A stretch of DNA of 64,000 bases from Methylacidiphilum infernorum V4 (lineage in GTDB: Bacteria; Verrucomicrobiota; Verrucomicrobiia; Methylacidiphilales; Methylacidiphilaceae): NCBI RefSeq assembly GCF_000019665.1, contig NC_010794.1:744001-808000 (forward strand), written 5' to 3'. Each line of letters starts with the position of its first letter. Positions within the stretch are counted from its first letter, which is position 1. The position numbers and the translations under genes are program-made. The notes under the pieces were generated by a model. The model made no database searches. It was not told where the DNA came from and saw only the letters and a list, made by a program, of their open reading frames with translations. Of the stretch, positions 20,153 through 30,255 are shown piece after piece.

Positions 20153-23100
20153 ATGGAAGCCAAAAATTTGACAGCGCGCCAAGTACTCGGTTTTCAAAAA
20201 ACGATTGGATTTGATGAAGTCCGTATTTCCATTGCTTCACCTGAAACGATAGAGTCATGGAGCAAAGGTGAAGTGCGTAATCCCGAAACGATTAACTATA
20301 GGACATTCAAACCCGAAAAAGGGGGGCTTTTTTGCGAGAGAATTTTTGGACCTACCAAGGATTGGGAATGTGCTTGTGGCAAGTACAAAAGGATCAAGTA
20401 CAAGGGGGTAATTTGTGACCGGTGCGGGGTAGAAGTCACCTTGTCACGCGTCAGAAGAGAACGAATGGGGCATATAAAGCTTGCGGTTCCCGTTTCTCAC
20501 ATCTGGTTTTTGAAGTGCATGCCTAGCCGGCTTGGTTTGATCATGGATATGACCGCCAAGGACCTGGAGCGGGTCATTTATTACGAAGACTATCTGGTTG
20601 TTGATCCGGGTAAAACCCCTTTAAGATTCAAGCAGCTTCTTTCCGAACAGGAATACCGCGATGCTTTAGCCCAATATGGAGAGGAAGCATTTGTCGCGAA
20701 GATGGGAGCGGAAGCTGTAAGGGATATATTAAAACAGATCGATCTCCAAGCCCTGGCCAACGATCTGACGGCGGCGATGGAGGGAACGAGAAGCAAGCAG
20801 CTGAAGAAGAAGTTGGCCAAGAGGCTCAAGCTTGTCCAAGGCCTTATCAATTCGGAAACCAGGCCTGAATGGATGATTTTAGAAGTACTGCCCGTGATCC
20901 CTCCCGATTTAAGACCTCTTGTTCCCTTGGAAGGGGGAAGGTTTGCCACCTCCGATCTTAATGATCTTTATAGGAGGGTGATTAACCGGAATAATCGGCT
21001 GAAGAATCTCCTGCAACTGAAGACTCCCGATGTGATTATCCGAAATGAAAAGAGAATGCTCCAGGAAGCCGTTGACGCCCTTTTAGATAACGGCAGGCAT
21101 GGGAGAGCGGTAACAGGGGCGGGGAACAGGCCTTTGAAATCCTTATCGGATATGCTCCAAGGGAAAACGGGAAGATTCCGCATGAATTTGTTGGGCAAGA
21201 GAGTGGATTACAGCGGCCGGTCGGTCATAGTCATAGGGCCGGAGCTCAAACTTCATCAATGTGGTCTTCCCAAAAAAATGGCCCTGGTGCTTTTTGAGCC
21301 CTTTATGATCAGGAGGTTAAGGGAATTGGGGCATGTCCACACGGTGAGAACGGCCAAAAAGATGATTGAAAAACAGGATCCCCTTGTATGGGACGTACTT
21401 GAACAGGTAACGGCCGGTCACCTTGTGCTTTTGAATAGGGCTCCTACTTTGCACAGGCTTTCTATCCAAGCTTTTGAACCCATTTTGATTGAAGGTGATG
21501 CCATTCGCATTCATCCCTTGGTTTGTACAGCGTATAATGCGGATTTTGATGGGGACCAGATGGCGGTGCATGTTCCTCTTTCTATTGAGGCGCAATTGGA
21601 AGCAAGGCTGCTCATGCTCGCTCCCCTGAACATCTTCTCTCCCTCCAGTGGAAAGCCTATTACCACTCCCACCCAGGACATTACCCTGGGTTGTTATTAC
21701 TTGACCCAGCCTCCCCTCAAGATAAAAGTCCAAGAACAGAAGCGAAAACCGTTATTTTCGGACGCCCAGGAAGTCATCTTCGCCTACAATGATGGCCTTC
21801 TGCAGATGCATGATCTTATCCTTCTTAAGAATCCCGATTATGGTCGGAGCACTGTTTTTGGAGATAAAAACAAAAAGGTGATCGAAACCACCCCGGGGAG
21901 AGTCATTTTCAACCAGATATGGCCTCCGGAGCTTGGTTTTTATAACAAGCCGGCGGGTAAAAAGCAACTCGGAGAGATCATCCTTAAGTGTTATCAAACC
22001 GTTGGCCGGGAGAAAACTGTCCAATGCCTGGATAACCTTAAAGAGTTAGGCTTTGCAGAGGCTACAAAAGCGGGGATTTCCATCGGCATCGATGATATGA
22101 TCGTTCCTGCGGAGAAAACCAGGATTATCAGCAAAGCCTACGAGATGGTTAACGTGGTTGAACGTCAATACCGGTCTGGAGCGATCACCGACGGAGAAAG
22201 ATACAACAAGATAGTGGATATTTGGACCCAGGCTACAGAAGAGATCTCGGGTGTAATTTACAAGTCATTGGAGAACAACTTGGGCAGGCCTGAATATAAC
22301 CCCCTCTTTCTGATGGTCGATTCCGGGGCTCGGGGTAACCGCCAGCAGGTTCGCCAACTGGCGGGAATTCGAGGCCTGATGGCGAAGCCTTCCGGGGAGA
22401 TTATTGAAAGGCCGATAATTTCCAACTTTAGAGAAGGCCTTTCGGTGTTGGAGTACTTTATTAGCACTCATGGGGCGAGGAAAGGACTAGCCGATACGGC
22501 TTTGAAAACGGCTGATGCGGGCTATTTGACGAGAAAACTTCATGATGTCGCCCAGGACGTGGTCATAACGATGCAAGACTGCGGAACGAACAAGGGGATC
22601 ATCGTTCAAGCTATTTATGAGGGGGATGAGGAGATTGTTAAACTATCCGAGAGGATTTACGGCCGGGTATGTTGCGATGAAATTATCGATCCCATGACCG
22701 GAAGAATAGTGGTGAGGCCGGGTGAGCTCATCGACGAAAAGAAAGCCAAAGAAATAGAAGAAGCGGGAGCCGAAAAGGTAAAAATCCGTTCCGTCCTCAC
22801 CTGCGAGAGCAAGTGGGGCGTATGTGCCAGCTGTTATGGCCTGAATTTGGCTACCAACAGGATGGCCAGGTTAGGAGAATCGGTGGGGGTAATTGCGGCT
22901 CAATCTATTGGAGAACCCGGTACCCAATTGACCATGCGGACATTCCATATTGGAGGCACCGCTTCCCAGGTTTTCAAACAACCCCAGATAAGGGCGCGTA
23001 ACGATGGGATTGTTCAATATATCGACCTGAGAACGGTGAAAACCGTGGATAACCATTTCATTGTCTTAAGCAAGAGCGGATACCTGGCCGTTTTGGATCC

Positions 23101-24325
23101 ATCCGGAAGGGAACTGGAAAGGCATACGGTCATAGTCGGTTCGATCATCTTGATTCCGGATGGGGAAATGGTCAAAAAAGGCCAGGTTTTCGTCCAGTGG
23201 GATCCTTACAACGTGCCTATTTTAACCGAAAAAGGAGGCATAGTTGAATTTCGGGATATTATCGAAGGGGTTACGGTTAAGAAAGAACTCGATGAAACGA
23301 CAAAACAAATCAGCACGATTGTCATAGAGCATAAACATGACCTTCATCCTCAAATATTAATCCTTGACGAAAACACTCGGGAGGTGATCGCTTTTTACGG
23401 GATTCCGGCAGGAGCGAGAATCGAGGTTAAGCCAGGGGACAAGGTTGTTGCCGGTCAAAGAATCGCCCGAACACCAAGAAAAATGGTTCAAACCAAGGAT
23501 ATTACCGGGGGCTTGCCTCGAGTAGCAGAACTCTTTGAGGCGAGAAAACCCAAAGATTCGGCCGAAATTGCAAAGATCGACGGCATAGTGGAAGATGGAG
23601 GGATTATTCGGGGTAAAAGAAGGATCCTGATTAGGGATCCGCAGACGGGAAGCGAAGAAGAACATCTTATTCCTCTTTCAAAGCATCTCATCGTGTACAA
23701 GGGGGATGTGGTTAAAAAAGGACAGCAATTGACCGAAGGGCCTATAGTCCCCCAAGAAATTCTCGACGTTTGTGGGATCCAGGAATTGCAAGAGTACCTC
23801 CTTAACGAGGTTCAAGAGGTGTACCGATTGCAAGGGGTGGAAATTAACGATAAGCATATCGAAATCATCATTAAACAGATGCTTAAAAAGGTAAAAATCC
23901 TGGATGCGGGAGATACTTCTTTCTTGTGGGAAGAACAGGTTGATCGGCTGAAGTTTGAAGAAGAAAATAGGATCATCGAAGCAAAAGGAGGCAAACCGGC
24001 GGTAGGCATACCCGTCCTCTTGGGTATTACCAAGGCTTCCCTGGATACAGACAGCTTTATAGCCGCTGCGAGTTTCCAGGATACAACGAGGGTTTTAACC
24101 GAAGCCGCTACCTTGGGGAAGGTCGATCCTCTAAAAGGTTTTAAAGAAAACATTATTATGGGTAATTTGATCCCTTCGGGGACGGGATTTAGAACTTACA
24201 GAAATATCCGACTCGTGGAAGTGGCTCCCCCCGAGTTTAAAGAAGAGAAAAAAGAGCAAAAGATCTACGGTAATGGAGAAGAGCCCGCAAAGGAACAAAA
24301 ATGGATTCCCCAGGCAGGAACCTAG
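20153..24325 (+). CDS. rpoC: DNA-directed RNA polymerase subunit beta'
   Basis: The 1390-residue protein has the N-terminal zinc ribbon (ECACGKYKR then CDRCGVEV), the Mg-binding catalytic loop [14 protein letters not shown], the bridge-helix region and the second zinc site ([11 protein letters not shown]). The C-terminal part includes [20 protein letters not shown] and the conserved region just after it. The start lies 23 bases after rpoB. The gene ends the ribosomal/RNAP block: next comes convergent folD rather than the rpsL-rpsG-fusA genes often found there. Confidence 0.99.
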   Translation: MEAKNLTARQVLGFQKTIGFDEVRISIASPETIESWSKGEVRNPETINYRTFKPEKGGLFCERIFGPTKDWECACGKYKRIKYKGVICDRCGVEVTLSRVRRERMGHIKLAVPVSHIWFLKCMPSRLGLIMDMTAKDLERVIYYEDYLVVDPGKTPLRFKQLLSEQEYRDALAQYGEEAFVAKMGAEAVRDILKQIDLQALANDLTAAMEGTRSKQLKKKLAKRLKLVQGLINSETRPEWMILEVLPVIPPDLRPLVPLEGGRFATSDLNDLYRRVINRNNRLKNLLQLKTPDVIIRNEKRMLQEAVDALLDNGRHGRAVTGAGNRPLKSLSDMLQGKTGRFRMNLLGKRVDYSGRSVIVIGPELKLHQCGLPKKMALVLFEPFMIRRLRELGHVHTVRTAKKMIEKQDPLVWDVLEQVTAGHLVLLNRAPTLHRLSIQAFEPILIEGDAIRIHPLVCTAYNADFDGDQMAVHVPLSIEAQLEARLLMLAPLNIFSPSSGKPITTPTQDITLGCYYLTQPPLKIKVQEQKRKPLFSDAQEVIFAYNDGLLQMHDLILLKNPDYGRSTVFGDKNKKVIETTPGRVIFNQIWPPELGFYNKPAGKKQLGEIILKCYQTVGREKTVQCLDNLKELGFAEATKAGISIGIDDMIVPAEKTRIISKAYEMVNVVERQYRSGAITDGERYNKIVDIWTQATEEISGVIYKSLENNLGRPEYNPLFLMVDSGARGNRQQVRQLAGIRGLMAKPSGEIIERPIISNFREGLSVLEYFISTHGARKGLADTALKTADAGYLTRKLHDVAQDVVITMQDCGTNKGIIVQAIYEGDEEIVKLSERIYGRVCCDEIIDPMTGRIVVRPGELIDEKKAKEIEEAGAEKVKIRSVLTCESKWGVCASCYGLNLATNRMARLGESVGVIAAQSIGEPGTQLTMRTFHIGGTASQVFKQPQIRARNDGIVQYIDLRTVKTVDNHFIVLSKSGYLAVLDPSGRELERHTVIVGSIILIPDGEMVKKGQVFVQWDPYNVPILTEKGGIVEFRDIIEGVTVKKELDETTKQISTIVIEHKHDLHPQILILDENTREVIAFYGIPAGARIEVKPGDKVVAGQRIARTPRKMVQTKDITGGLPRVAELFEARKPKDSAEIAKIDGIVEDGGIIRGKRRILIRDPQTGSEEEHLIPLSKHLIVYKGDVVKKGQQLTEGPIVPQEILDVCGIQELQEYLLNEVQEVYRLQGVEINDKHIEIIIKQMLKKVKILDAGDTSFLWEEQVDRLKFEEENRIIEAKGGKPAVGIPVLLGITKASLDTDSFIAAASFQDTTRVLTEAATLGKVDPLKGFKENIIMGNLIPSGTGFRTYRNIRLVEVAPPEFKEEKKEQKIYGNGEEPAKEQKWIPQAGT

Positions 24326-24358
24326 TTTCCTAGTTTTTAACTCATTTGAGGCTTCCAG

Positions 24359-24380
24359 TTCCCTTCCGTTGGGGAGGGGA
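24359..24380 (+). terminator. Hairpin between convergent rpoC and folD
   Basis: TTCCCTTCC (24359-24367) pairs with GGGAGGGGA (24372-24380) around a GTTG tetraloop, with two G-U pairs. It lies 34 bases after the rpoC stop and 53 bases beyond the folD stop on the other strand. No clear T-run follows on either strand, so it may be a processing or stabilising hairpin rather than an intrinsic terminator. Confidence 0.35.
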
Positions 24381-24432
24381 TAAGAGAGCGTCTGCAACAA
24401 GGGTGCTTGCGGAGAGTTGGTCCTGGCTTGGA

Positions 24433-25329
24433 TTAGAATGGATGGCCTAGGGAAAGTTCCGCGGCCTTAACGGTATTGGCTAAGAGCATGGCTATCGTCA
24501 TGGGACCCACTCCTCCAGGATTGGGAGTGATCCAAGAAGCTATTTTTTTGATCTCGGCAAAGTCAACGTCTCCGGCGATCTTAAATCCTTGTGGGGAAGA
24601 AGGATCGGCAATGCGGCTAACCCCCACATCTACTACCACAGCCTTCGGCTTGACGAAGTCCTTGGTCACAAAATGAGCTTTACCAAGAGCAGCAACGAGA
24701 ATATCGGCTTTCTGGCAGTGTTCTTTAATGTTTTGGCTTAAAGAATGAACGACGGTGACGGTGGCGTTGGCGTACTTGGATTTTTGAAGGAACAAGGCGG
24801 CCAAGGGTTTACCCACGATATTGCTTCTGCCGAGGATGACGACCTCTTTGCCTTCGGTTTCAATTTGATACCGCTTTAAAAGTTCTTGTATGCCTAAAGG
24901 AGTGCAGGGATAAAAGCAATCTTTTTCCCCCAAGAGCATTTTCCCTAAATTTAAAGGATGAAACCCGTCGATATCTTTTCGGGGATCAATGGCAAGGGCT
25001 ATTTTCTTTTCGGAAAGATGCTTGGGAAGAGGAAGCTGAACGAGAATTCCATGAATGGAGGGGTCCTGGTTCAATCTATCCAGGCTCTCCAACACTTCCT
25101 GCTGGGTAACATCTTCAGGAAGGGCAATGACTTCGGATTGAATCCCCACTTCTTGGGCTTTTTTCTGTTTCATCCTCACGTAAAGTTCGGAAGGAGGATG
25201 ATTGCCTACACGAATAAAAACAACGCAAGGCAAGATTCCTTTGCGGCGTAATCTCTGAACGGCTTCCCTTGTTTCCTTGTGAATCTCTTCTGCAACAAGT
25301 CTGCCGTCTAACAACTGGGCTTCTTCCAT
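24433..25329 (-). CDS. folD: Bifunctional methylenetetrahydrofolate dehydrogenase/cyclohydrolase
   Basis: The 298-residue protein has the FolD order of motifs: YVRMKQKKAQEVGI with the catalytic Lys region, VQLPLPKHL, DIDGFHPLNLG, the Rossmann GRSNIVGKPLAALFL and the signature TPNPGGVGPMTIAMLLANT. It oxidises 5,10-methylene-THF and hydrolyses 5,10-methenyl-THF to 10-formyl-THF, the donor used by PurN elsewhere in the window. It ends convergently to rpoC. The upstream minus-strand gene ends 18 bases before its start, so the two probably form one transcript. Confidence 0.96.
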   Translation of the reverse strand: MEEAQLLDGRLVAEEIHKETREAVQRLRRKGILPCVVFIRVGNHPPSELYVRMKQKKAQEVGIQSEVIALPEDVTQQEVLESLDRLNQDPSIHGILVQLPLPKHLSEKKIALAIDPRKDIDGFHPLNLGKMLLGEKDCFYPCTPLGIQELLKRYQIETEGKEVVILGRSNIVGKPLAALFLQKSKYANATVTVVHSLSQNIKEHCQKADILVAALGKAHFVTKDFVKPKAVVVDVGVSRIADPSSPQGFKIAGDVDFAEIKKIASWITPNPGGVGPMTIAMLLANTVKAAELSLGHPF

Positions 25330-25347
25330 TGAACCGGCGTCCTAAGC

Positions 25348-26187
25348 TTAAGAGGGGTTTTTATAGATTTGCACTAGGTTAGAGTATCCTTCCTTGAAGG
25401 TAGGAAAATCAAGCCTAAAACCCATGGATTTCGCTTTTTTGTTGGAAATCCTCTTGTTGGAATAGCCTCTTTTGGGATGGGGAGGTTTTTGCCCAAGGGG
25501 AGGAAAGGGAACATTGAGGTTTTGACACAGCCAAGAGTAAAAGTCTTCTTCAAGGGTGGGCAGATCATCGGAGATGTTGAACAAGCCCGGGACAGTTAAG
25601 AAATGTTCTATAGCCCGGGCAAGATCAAACCCGTGAACCTGGTTTATCCATTTTTTCCTCGGGTCTATCCGTACCCTCCTTTCAACTAATCCGGTGATGC
25701 GGTAGGCTCTTTGTGGACCATAAATGCCTGAAGCCCTTAATACCGTGCCACCTCGCTCAAGGACCTTTTGTTCAGCTTGTTTTAAAATTACTCCAGAAGG
25801 CGTTGTTGGAATCGCGGGGGAATCTTCGTTAACCCATTCTCCTTCAACTTGACTGTAGACAGAGGTGGAAGAAACAAGAAGCAAAGGAATCCCTTTTGCG
25901 GACTCTAGCACTTGATCCAGTCCTATAGAAAAGATTTTTCCGAAGAGTCCAGCTTCCGACCGGTTAGAAGAAGCAGAAAAGACAAGGGCTGAAGCAGGAG
26001 GGAGAACCCGGGGGAACCGGTTATCGGTGATATCGGCCGCGATGGCTGGAATACCCTGCTTTTCAAGATTGATACGGCTTTCCTCGGTTTTGACTATGCC
26101 CATGACCGCCTTTTGTTGGCTTTTTAGCCTTAGAGCCAAAATCCTTCCGATATAACCACAACCGATGATGACTACGGGGAGATCCAT
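25348..26187 (-). CDS. NAD-dependent epimerase/dehydratase-like protein (YeeZ-type SDR)
   Basis: The 279-residue protein begins with a Rossmann motif, VVIIGCGYIGRILALRL, and has LLLVSSTSVYS, a short conserved segment GTVLRASGIYGPQR and HGFDLARAIEHFL. These are features of atypical/extended short-chain dehydrogenases of the YeeZ type. The usual YxxxK active site is not evident, since Y112 is in SVYSQ with no Lys four residues later. The substrate is unknown. It precedes folD by 18 bases on the minus strand. The C-terminal region with KRGYSNKRISNKKAKSMGF is typical of the YeeZ subfamily. Confidence 0.75.
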   Translation of the reverse strand: MDLPVVIIGCGYIGRILALRLKSQQKAVMGIVKTEESRINLEKQGIPAIAADITDNRFPRVLPPASALVFSASSNRSEAGLFGKIFSIGLDQVLESAKGIPLLLVSSTSVYSQVEGEWVNEDSPAIPTTPSGVILKQAEQKVLERGGTVLRASGIYGPQRAYRITGLVERRVRIDPRKKWINQVHGFDLARAIEHFLTVPGLFNISDDLPTLEEDFYSWLCQNLNVPFPPLGQKPPHPKRGYSNKRISNKKAKSMGFRLDFPTFKEGYSNLVQIYKNPS

Positions 26188-26297
26188 CGCTGCTTTAAGT
26201 TGAATATAATCTCATAGGAAGGAAGAAAAAAGAGGATAGATCGCTTATTTATTCTTGTCGGTTTTCGGTTTTCTCGCTTAATTTGAAAGATTGTAAT

Positions 26298-27122
26298 ATG
26301 CGAGCGGAACGGTGGGTCGTAAAATTGGGAACGGGAGTTTTAAGCACGGCCGGAGGCTCTCTTGACCTGCATCAAGTGGAAAACTTGACCAGGCAGCTTA
26401 TCGAATTAAAAAAGAAAGATATCGAGGTTATCGTCGTTAGCTCTGGAGCCATAGGTTGTGGAATGGAAATATTAGGCTATTCTAAAAGACCGGATACCAT
26501 TGAGGAGCTTCAAGCCTGCTCGACGTTGGGCCAGCCTTTTCTCATGCATTATTACAAAAAGTTTTTCTCTTCTTATGGGTTTCACGTAGCCCAGATCCTT
26601 GTGACCTATTTTGACCTGGATAGCCTTTCTTTACGATCGAACATCAGGAAGCTGTTAGAATACTTGTTGCTTAAAAAGACGGTTATACCCATAATTAATG
26701 AAAACGATTGTGTGTCTTACGAAGAAATACGATTTGGAGACAATGACCGGCTGTCTTCCCACATCGCCGTGTTAACTAAGGCCGATAGGTTGGTGATCCT
26801 CTCGAATGTCTCCGGGCTCATGGACTATAGCAATGGAGAGAAGAAACCCATTCCTTTTGTCGATGAGATCGATAGTCGAATAGAAAAATTGGCGGAAGGG
26901 ACCCGGAGTGAAAGGTCGGTAGGAGGGATGATTACGAAGATTGAAGCGGCTAAAATAGCGGTTTTGGCAGGAATCCAGATGCAAATTGCCGATGGAAGAG
27001 AAAAAGACGTTTTGATTCGAATTCATGAGGGAGAAACTTTAGGAACTCTTTTCAGGGTAAAAAACGATGCAAGAACTTTCGGAGCAGATTCACAGCCTTT
27101 GCCAAAAAGCCAAAGAGGCTAG
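26298..27122 (+). CDS. proB: Glutamate 5-kinase, short form without PUA domain
   Basis: The amino-acid kinase fold is clear: VVKLGTGVLS at the N-terminus, VVSSGAIGCGM, the LGQPFLMHYY region, PIINENDCVS, FGDNDRLSSHIAVL and GGMITKIEAAKIA. The enzyme phosphorylates glutamate in the first step of proline synthesis. The protein has 274 residues and stops where E. coli ProB would continue into its PUA domain. I chose the ATG at 26298 over the TTG at 26283. The final 19 codons (27067-27122) overlap the start of proA in a different frame, an unusually long overlap of 56 bases. Confidence 0.92.
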   Translation: MRAERWVVKLGTGVLSTAGGSLDLHQVENLTRQLIELKKKDIEVIVVSSGAIGCGMEILGYSKRPDTIEELQACSTLGQPFLMHYYKKFFSSYGFHVAQILVTYFDLDSLSLRSNIRKLLEYLLLKKTVIPIINENDCVSYEEIRFGDNDRLSSHIAVLTKADRLVILSNVSGLMDYSNGEKKPIPFVDEIDSRIEKLAEGTRSERSVGGMITKIEAAKIAVLAGIQMQIADGREKDVLIRIHEGETLGTLFRVKNDARTFGADSQPLPKSQRG

Positions 27123-28329
27123 CCGCAAGTTGGCGGAAGTCCCTTCCAAGACTTTTGATCAAGCTTTAATGGCTATTGGAGAAGAATTGCTGCTGCAAAA
27201 AAAGCAGGTATTGGCGGCCAACGAGCAGGATGTAGATCGTGCCAAAAACGCCGGTCTTTCGGAGGCCATGATTGACAGGCTTTATCTAGGTGAAAAAAGA
27301 TTTGGAGCCCTCTTAAAGGCCTTGGAAGAAATCGTTTATTTGCCGAGCCCGCTCGGTGAGGTCATCGAGCAGTGGAAAAGGCCTAATGGGCTGTTAATTA
27401 AAAAAATCAGGGTTCCCATCGGCCTTATCGGGATTATCTATGAATCCAGGCCGAATGTTACGGTGGATTCTTCCGCATTGTGTCTCAAGTCGGGCAATGC
27501 GGTTATCCTGAGAGGAGGCAAGGAAGCCTTTAATACTAACCGTGTACTTGTCGATTCCATACGCGAGGGGCTAAAAAAAGCCAAGGTTGTGGAGGATGCG
27601 GTAGTCTTGATTCCCACCACGGACCGGCAAACCATTCCCATCCTTTGCAGCCAGAAAGGATTAATCGATCTGCTTATTCCGAGGGGAGGCAAAGGGTTGA
27701 TAGAAACGGTTGTCGATCATGCCAAGGTCCCTGTAATCAAGCATTATCAAGGTATTTGTCACGTTTATGTCCACTCCAAGGCTTCTTTTGAAAAGGCCTT
27801 GCGCATCGTATTGAATGCCAAGTGTCAAAGGCCTGCTGTCTGTAACGCGATGGAAACGCTCTTAATCGACGAGGAAATTGCTCCGGATTTCCTGCCCCTG
27901 GTCGTGGAGGAACTTCAAAAAAAAGGAGTGGAAGTCAGGGGAGACGCCCGCTGCCTCAATATTGTAGGAAACCGGATTACTCCCGCCGTTGAAGAGGATT
28001 GGGCGACCGAGTATCTCGATCTTATTTTATCGGTAAAAATCGTAAAAAACTTGGACGAGGCCATCGACCATATTCATAAATATGGATCCAATCACTCCGA
28101 TGCGATCGTTACCGAAGAGAGCGGTGCCGCGGAAGCTTTTTTGCATAGGGTAGATTCTGCAGCTGTCTATTGGAACGCTTCAACGCGCTTTACCGATGGC
28201 TTTGAATTTGGGTTTGGAGCGGAAATCGGAATCAGCACCGATAAGATCCACTCCCGTGGTCCCATGGGATTAAAAGAACTGACCACCTACAAGTACATTG
28301 TTTACGGAAACGGCCAGGTGCGAAGCTAA
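27067..28329 (+). CDS. proA: Gamma-glutamyl phosphate reductase
   Basis: The 420-residue protein has the ProA aldehyde-dehydrogenase signatures: VPIGLIGIIYESRPNVTVD, CLKSGNAVILRGG, LIPRGGKGLIETV, KHYQGICHVYVH and the catalytic cysteine in QRPAVCNAMETLL. The C-terminal FGAEIGISTDKIHSRGPMGL completes the family pattern. It reduces glutamyl 5-phosphate to the semialdehyde. Its start codon lies inside proB and is read in another frame, so its translation is likely coupled to proB. Confidence 0.97.
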   Translation: MQELSEQIHSLCQKAKEASRKLAEVPSKTFDQALMAIGEELLLQKKQVLAANEQDVDRAKNAGLSEAMIDRLYLGEKRFGALLKALEEIVYLPSPLGEVIEQWKRPNGLLIKKIRVPIGLIGIIYESRPNVTVDSSALCLKSGNAVILRGGKEAFNTNRVLVDSIREGLKKAKVVEDAVVLIPTTDRQTIPILCSQKGLIDLLIPRGGKGLIETVVDHAKVPVIKHYQGICHVYVHSKASFEKALRIVLNAKCQRPAVCNAMETLLIDEEIAPDFLPLVVEELQKKGVEVRGDARCLNIVGNRITPAVEEDWATEYLDLILSVKIVKNLDEAIDHIHKYGSNHSDAIVTEESGAAEAFLHRVDSAAVYWNASTRFTDGFEFGFGAEIGISTDKIHSRGPMGLKELTTYKYIVYGNGQVRS

Positions 28330-28335
28330 GTGTTT

Positions 28336-28367
28336 CTTTTCCGCAAAATGGAAGGGAAATCTTTTTT
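28336..28367 (+). terminator. Probable rho-independent terminator of proBA
   Basis: CTTTTCC (28336-28342) pairs with GGAAGGG (28350-28356) around a 7-base loop, including two G-U pairs. AAATC and six T residues follow. It begins 6 bases after the proA stop codon. Confidence 0.5.
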
Positions 28368-28419
28368 GCTGGTCCAAAAAAAGAAAGAATTTTTTAAAAG
28401 AGGTTGAACTTGAAGAACT

Positions 28420-29115
28420 TTATCCCTGTTTTTCCTTGCCGTTTTTCTTTTGGTTTTTGTCCTCTGTCCTTTCTTTTTCTCTAGATTCTTCTTCCTCCGA
28501 CTCTTTCGTCATTGCCTCTTCTTCTTGTTCTTCGCTTTCTTCTTCCTCTTCCCACTCTTCAAAAACCATTTCTTCAGAATAAATTTCTTCTTCCTCCTCC
28601 TCTCCTTCTTTTGCAGTTTCCTCTTCTCCTTCTTCTTCCTCTTCGGCTTCCTCTTCTTCGTCCAGCATTTCTAAGACCTCATACTTCAATACGCTGGTCA
28701 TCATGTCATCGAAATCTTTGAATTCAACCACCTCTTGGAGATCTTCTTCATCTAAAGCCAGGTATTTTTGCGTCGGGAAGTGATAAGCATACCAGAAAAG
28801 ATTGGAATATCCCAAAATAAGATAATCTTTGTTCTGGTCGAAGGTGCCTATGGATAGGTTTTCAGAGATCAACCCGGGTATGACCTGAAATTCTTCTTTT
28901 TCATGATCCGTGGAAAAAAAAACAACACCGTTATGGGCAAGCCCATCGGCCACTTTCAAAAACTCGAGATAGTCATCGGGGATTTCAATGCCGTATTGCT
29001 CTTTTACTTGGTCTCTGTAGGCTAAAATTTTTTCTGTGGGCCTCCCTCGAAAGGGTTCAAAGCCGGCGTCCATTTCTTCTTGATTGACCATTTCCAAATA
29101 TTCAAGGTATTTCAT
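28420..29115 (-). CDS. SMI1/KNR4 (SUKH, YrhA-like) protein with long polyglutamate tail; candidate immunity protein
   Basis: The first ~150 of 231 residues look like a SUKH-superfamily domain: YGIEIPDDYLEFLKVADGL, then NGVVFFSTDHE, DYLILGYSNLFWYAYHF and a closing FKDFDDMMTSVL. SUKH proteins are frequent immunity proteins against nuclease toxins (family knowledge). The last ~80 residues are over half Glu, with Lys only at the very end, giving an extremely acidic tail. It starts 12 bases after the predicted HNH nuclease gene on the same strand and has AAAGG (complement of 29121-29125) 5 bases before its ATG. The tail may mimic nucleic acid or neutralise the basic nuclease; that is inference. 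It is also possible that the domain serves a housekeeping role. Confidence 0.72.
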   Translation of the reverse strand: MKYLEYLEMVNQEEMDAGFEPFRGRPTEKILAYRDQVKEQYGIEIPDDYLEFLKVADGLAHNGVVFFSTDHEKEEFQVIPGLISENLSIGTFDQNKDYLILGYSNLFWYAYHFPTQKYLALDEEDLQEVVEFKDFDDMMTSVLKYEVLEMLDEEEEAEEEEEGEEETAKEGEEEEEEIYSEEMVFEEWEEEEESEEQEEEAMTKESEEEESREKERTEDKNQKKNGKEKQG

Positions 29116-29127
29116 AAAAACCTTTGC

Positions 29128-30255
29128 TTAGCGATAAAATATGGCTTCTTTTCTTTGCTTATTTTTTTTCGGGGCTACGGGAAAGCTATTACAACCCTCC
29201 TTTTGTATTCTATTTGCTCTATCCACGATTGGCAATATAAATTTTGGGTTGTGATTGAGGGGCAGGGGTTGACCGTTAACGACGGCTCCCGGGGGCAACC
29301 ATTCCTTGGCCAAGGGTCCGGCCTCTTGCGCAGCGGTGTTTCGGGCTTGAACGGCTTCGTTCTCTTCCTTGTTTTCCTTGGAATATATTCTTTGGTAAAG
29401 CTTGATGGCTTCCCGGTATCGGGCGGGAACCCGGTAGGGTTGATTTCCAAGGAGCCGGCTAAAGGCGATGATCTTGTTTTCCCAGGAGTGAGGCAGGGTC
29501 GCCTGCGGATCCAGTTTTTTGAGTTCCTCGCGGAGCTGTTCTATGGAATGGATCGGTTTTTGAACGGGAGGATAAACGGGAAACAAAGGTCTAGGGGCAT
29601 AATAAGGTTGGACGACCCCGGGATTACCGTTGATTTGGGGATGAAGGAAGAGAGCATGCCAGAAATGGTGGGGATTAAATTGGTTATTGTGGGTTCTAAA
29701 AGATTGAACTAAAACGAGGTTTTCAGGATCGTTCGGCGAACGGTGATGCTTTGCTTTTACGCTTTTTTGAATGATATGGTGACAGTTATAACAGTCCCGG
29801 CTGTTTTTTTGAGACTGTCCTGGCGGTTTCAGTCTCCTGACGTTGTAAAAGGCTATAGCGTTGCGCCGAATCCCATCATCATCGACAATTGTTCCTAAAT
29901 TCAGCTTGGGCACTTTGCCCTTTCTCATCATCTCTACGCCTTCTTTGCCTACGGCAAGAAGGCTAAGCGACTTGCCCACGGGGTGGTTGGCAAGGGCGGC
30001 AAGAAACTCGGGTCTTTTCTTCTCGTATTCCTTGAGTATCTTCTTGTACTCTTTGCCTTTTCTATCCAGGGGACTCACCATTGATCTTTCCAGGACAATT
30101 CCTGGAACTTCAGGATTTCCTTGAAGAATCGATTGGGGAGTGGAAAGCTTGTCCAGCTTTCTAATCATCTGGTCGACCTTGAAAAGCATCTCTTGAGAGG
30201 GGATAATATAGCCATGGGAGTTTCTGAGTAAGCTTCCTTTTTTTTTCTTGCTCAT
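29128..30255 (-). CDS. Predicted HNH/Endo VII-fold nuclease, candidate toxin of a toxin-immunity pair
   Basis: The 375-residue protein has no signal peptide or membrane segment and starts with the basic MSKKKKGSLLRN. Residues 155-205 form an HNH-like cluster: Cys155, Cys158, His159-His160 (CYNCHHIIQKS), His170-His171, Asn179 in PENLVLV, His189 (THNNQFN), His196-His197, His200 and His205 (HHFWHALFLH). This resembles His-Asn-His toxin nucleases, with the two cysteines as possible zinc ligands. The N-terminal 150 residues match no trafficking domain (no PAAR, LXG, RHS or prePIP seen). The C-terminal part is proline-rich and then basic. No Shine-Dalgarno precedes its ATG, only a run of eight U residues. 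The SUKH gene follows directly. The nuclease call is inferred from motifs; the cellular target and export route are unknown. Confidence 0.62.
   Translation of the reverse strand: MSKKKKGSLLRNSHGYIIPSQEMLFKVDQMIRKLDKLSTPQSILQGNPEVPGIVLERSMVSPLDRKGKEYKKILKEYEKKRPEFLAALANHPVGKSLSLLAVGKEGVEMMRKGKVPKLNLGTIVDDDGIRRNAIAFYNVRRLKPPGQSQKNSRDCYNCHHIIQKSVKAKHHRSPNDPENLVLVQSFRTHNNQFNPHHFWHALFLHPQINGNPGVVQPYYAPRPLFPVYPPVQKPIHSIEQLREELKKLDPQATLPHSWENKIIAFSRLLGNQPYRVPARYREAIKLYQRIYSKENKEENEAVQARNTAAQEAGPLAKEWLPPGAVVNGQPLPLNHNPKFILPIVDRANRIQKEGCNSFPVAPKKNKQRKEAIFYR

Noticed and set aside
28450-28721. Plus-strand hydrophobic open frames of 69-74 codons
   Set aside because: They are the reverse complement of the Glu-rich codons in the SUKH gene, which read as Leu/Phe/Ser-rich nonsense.
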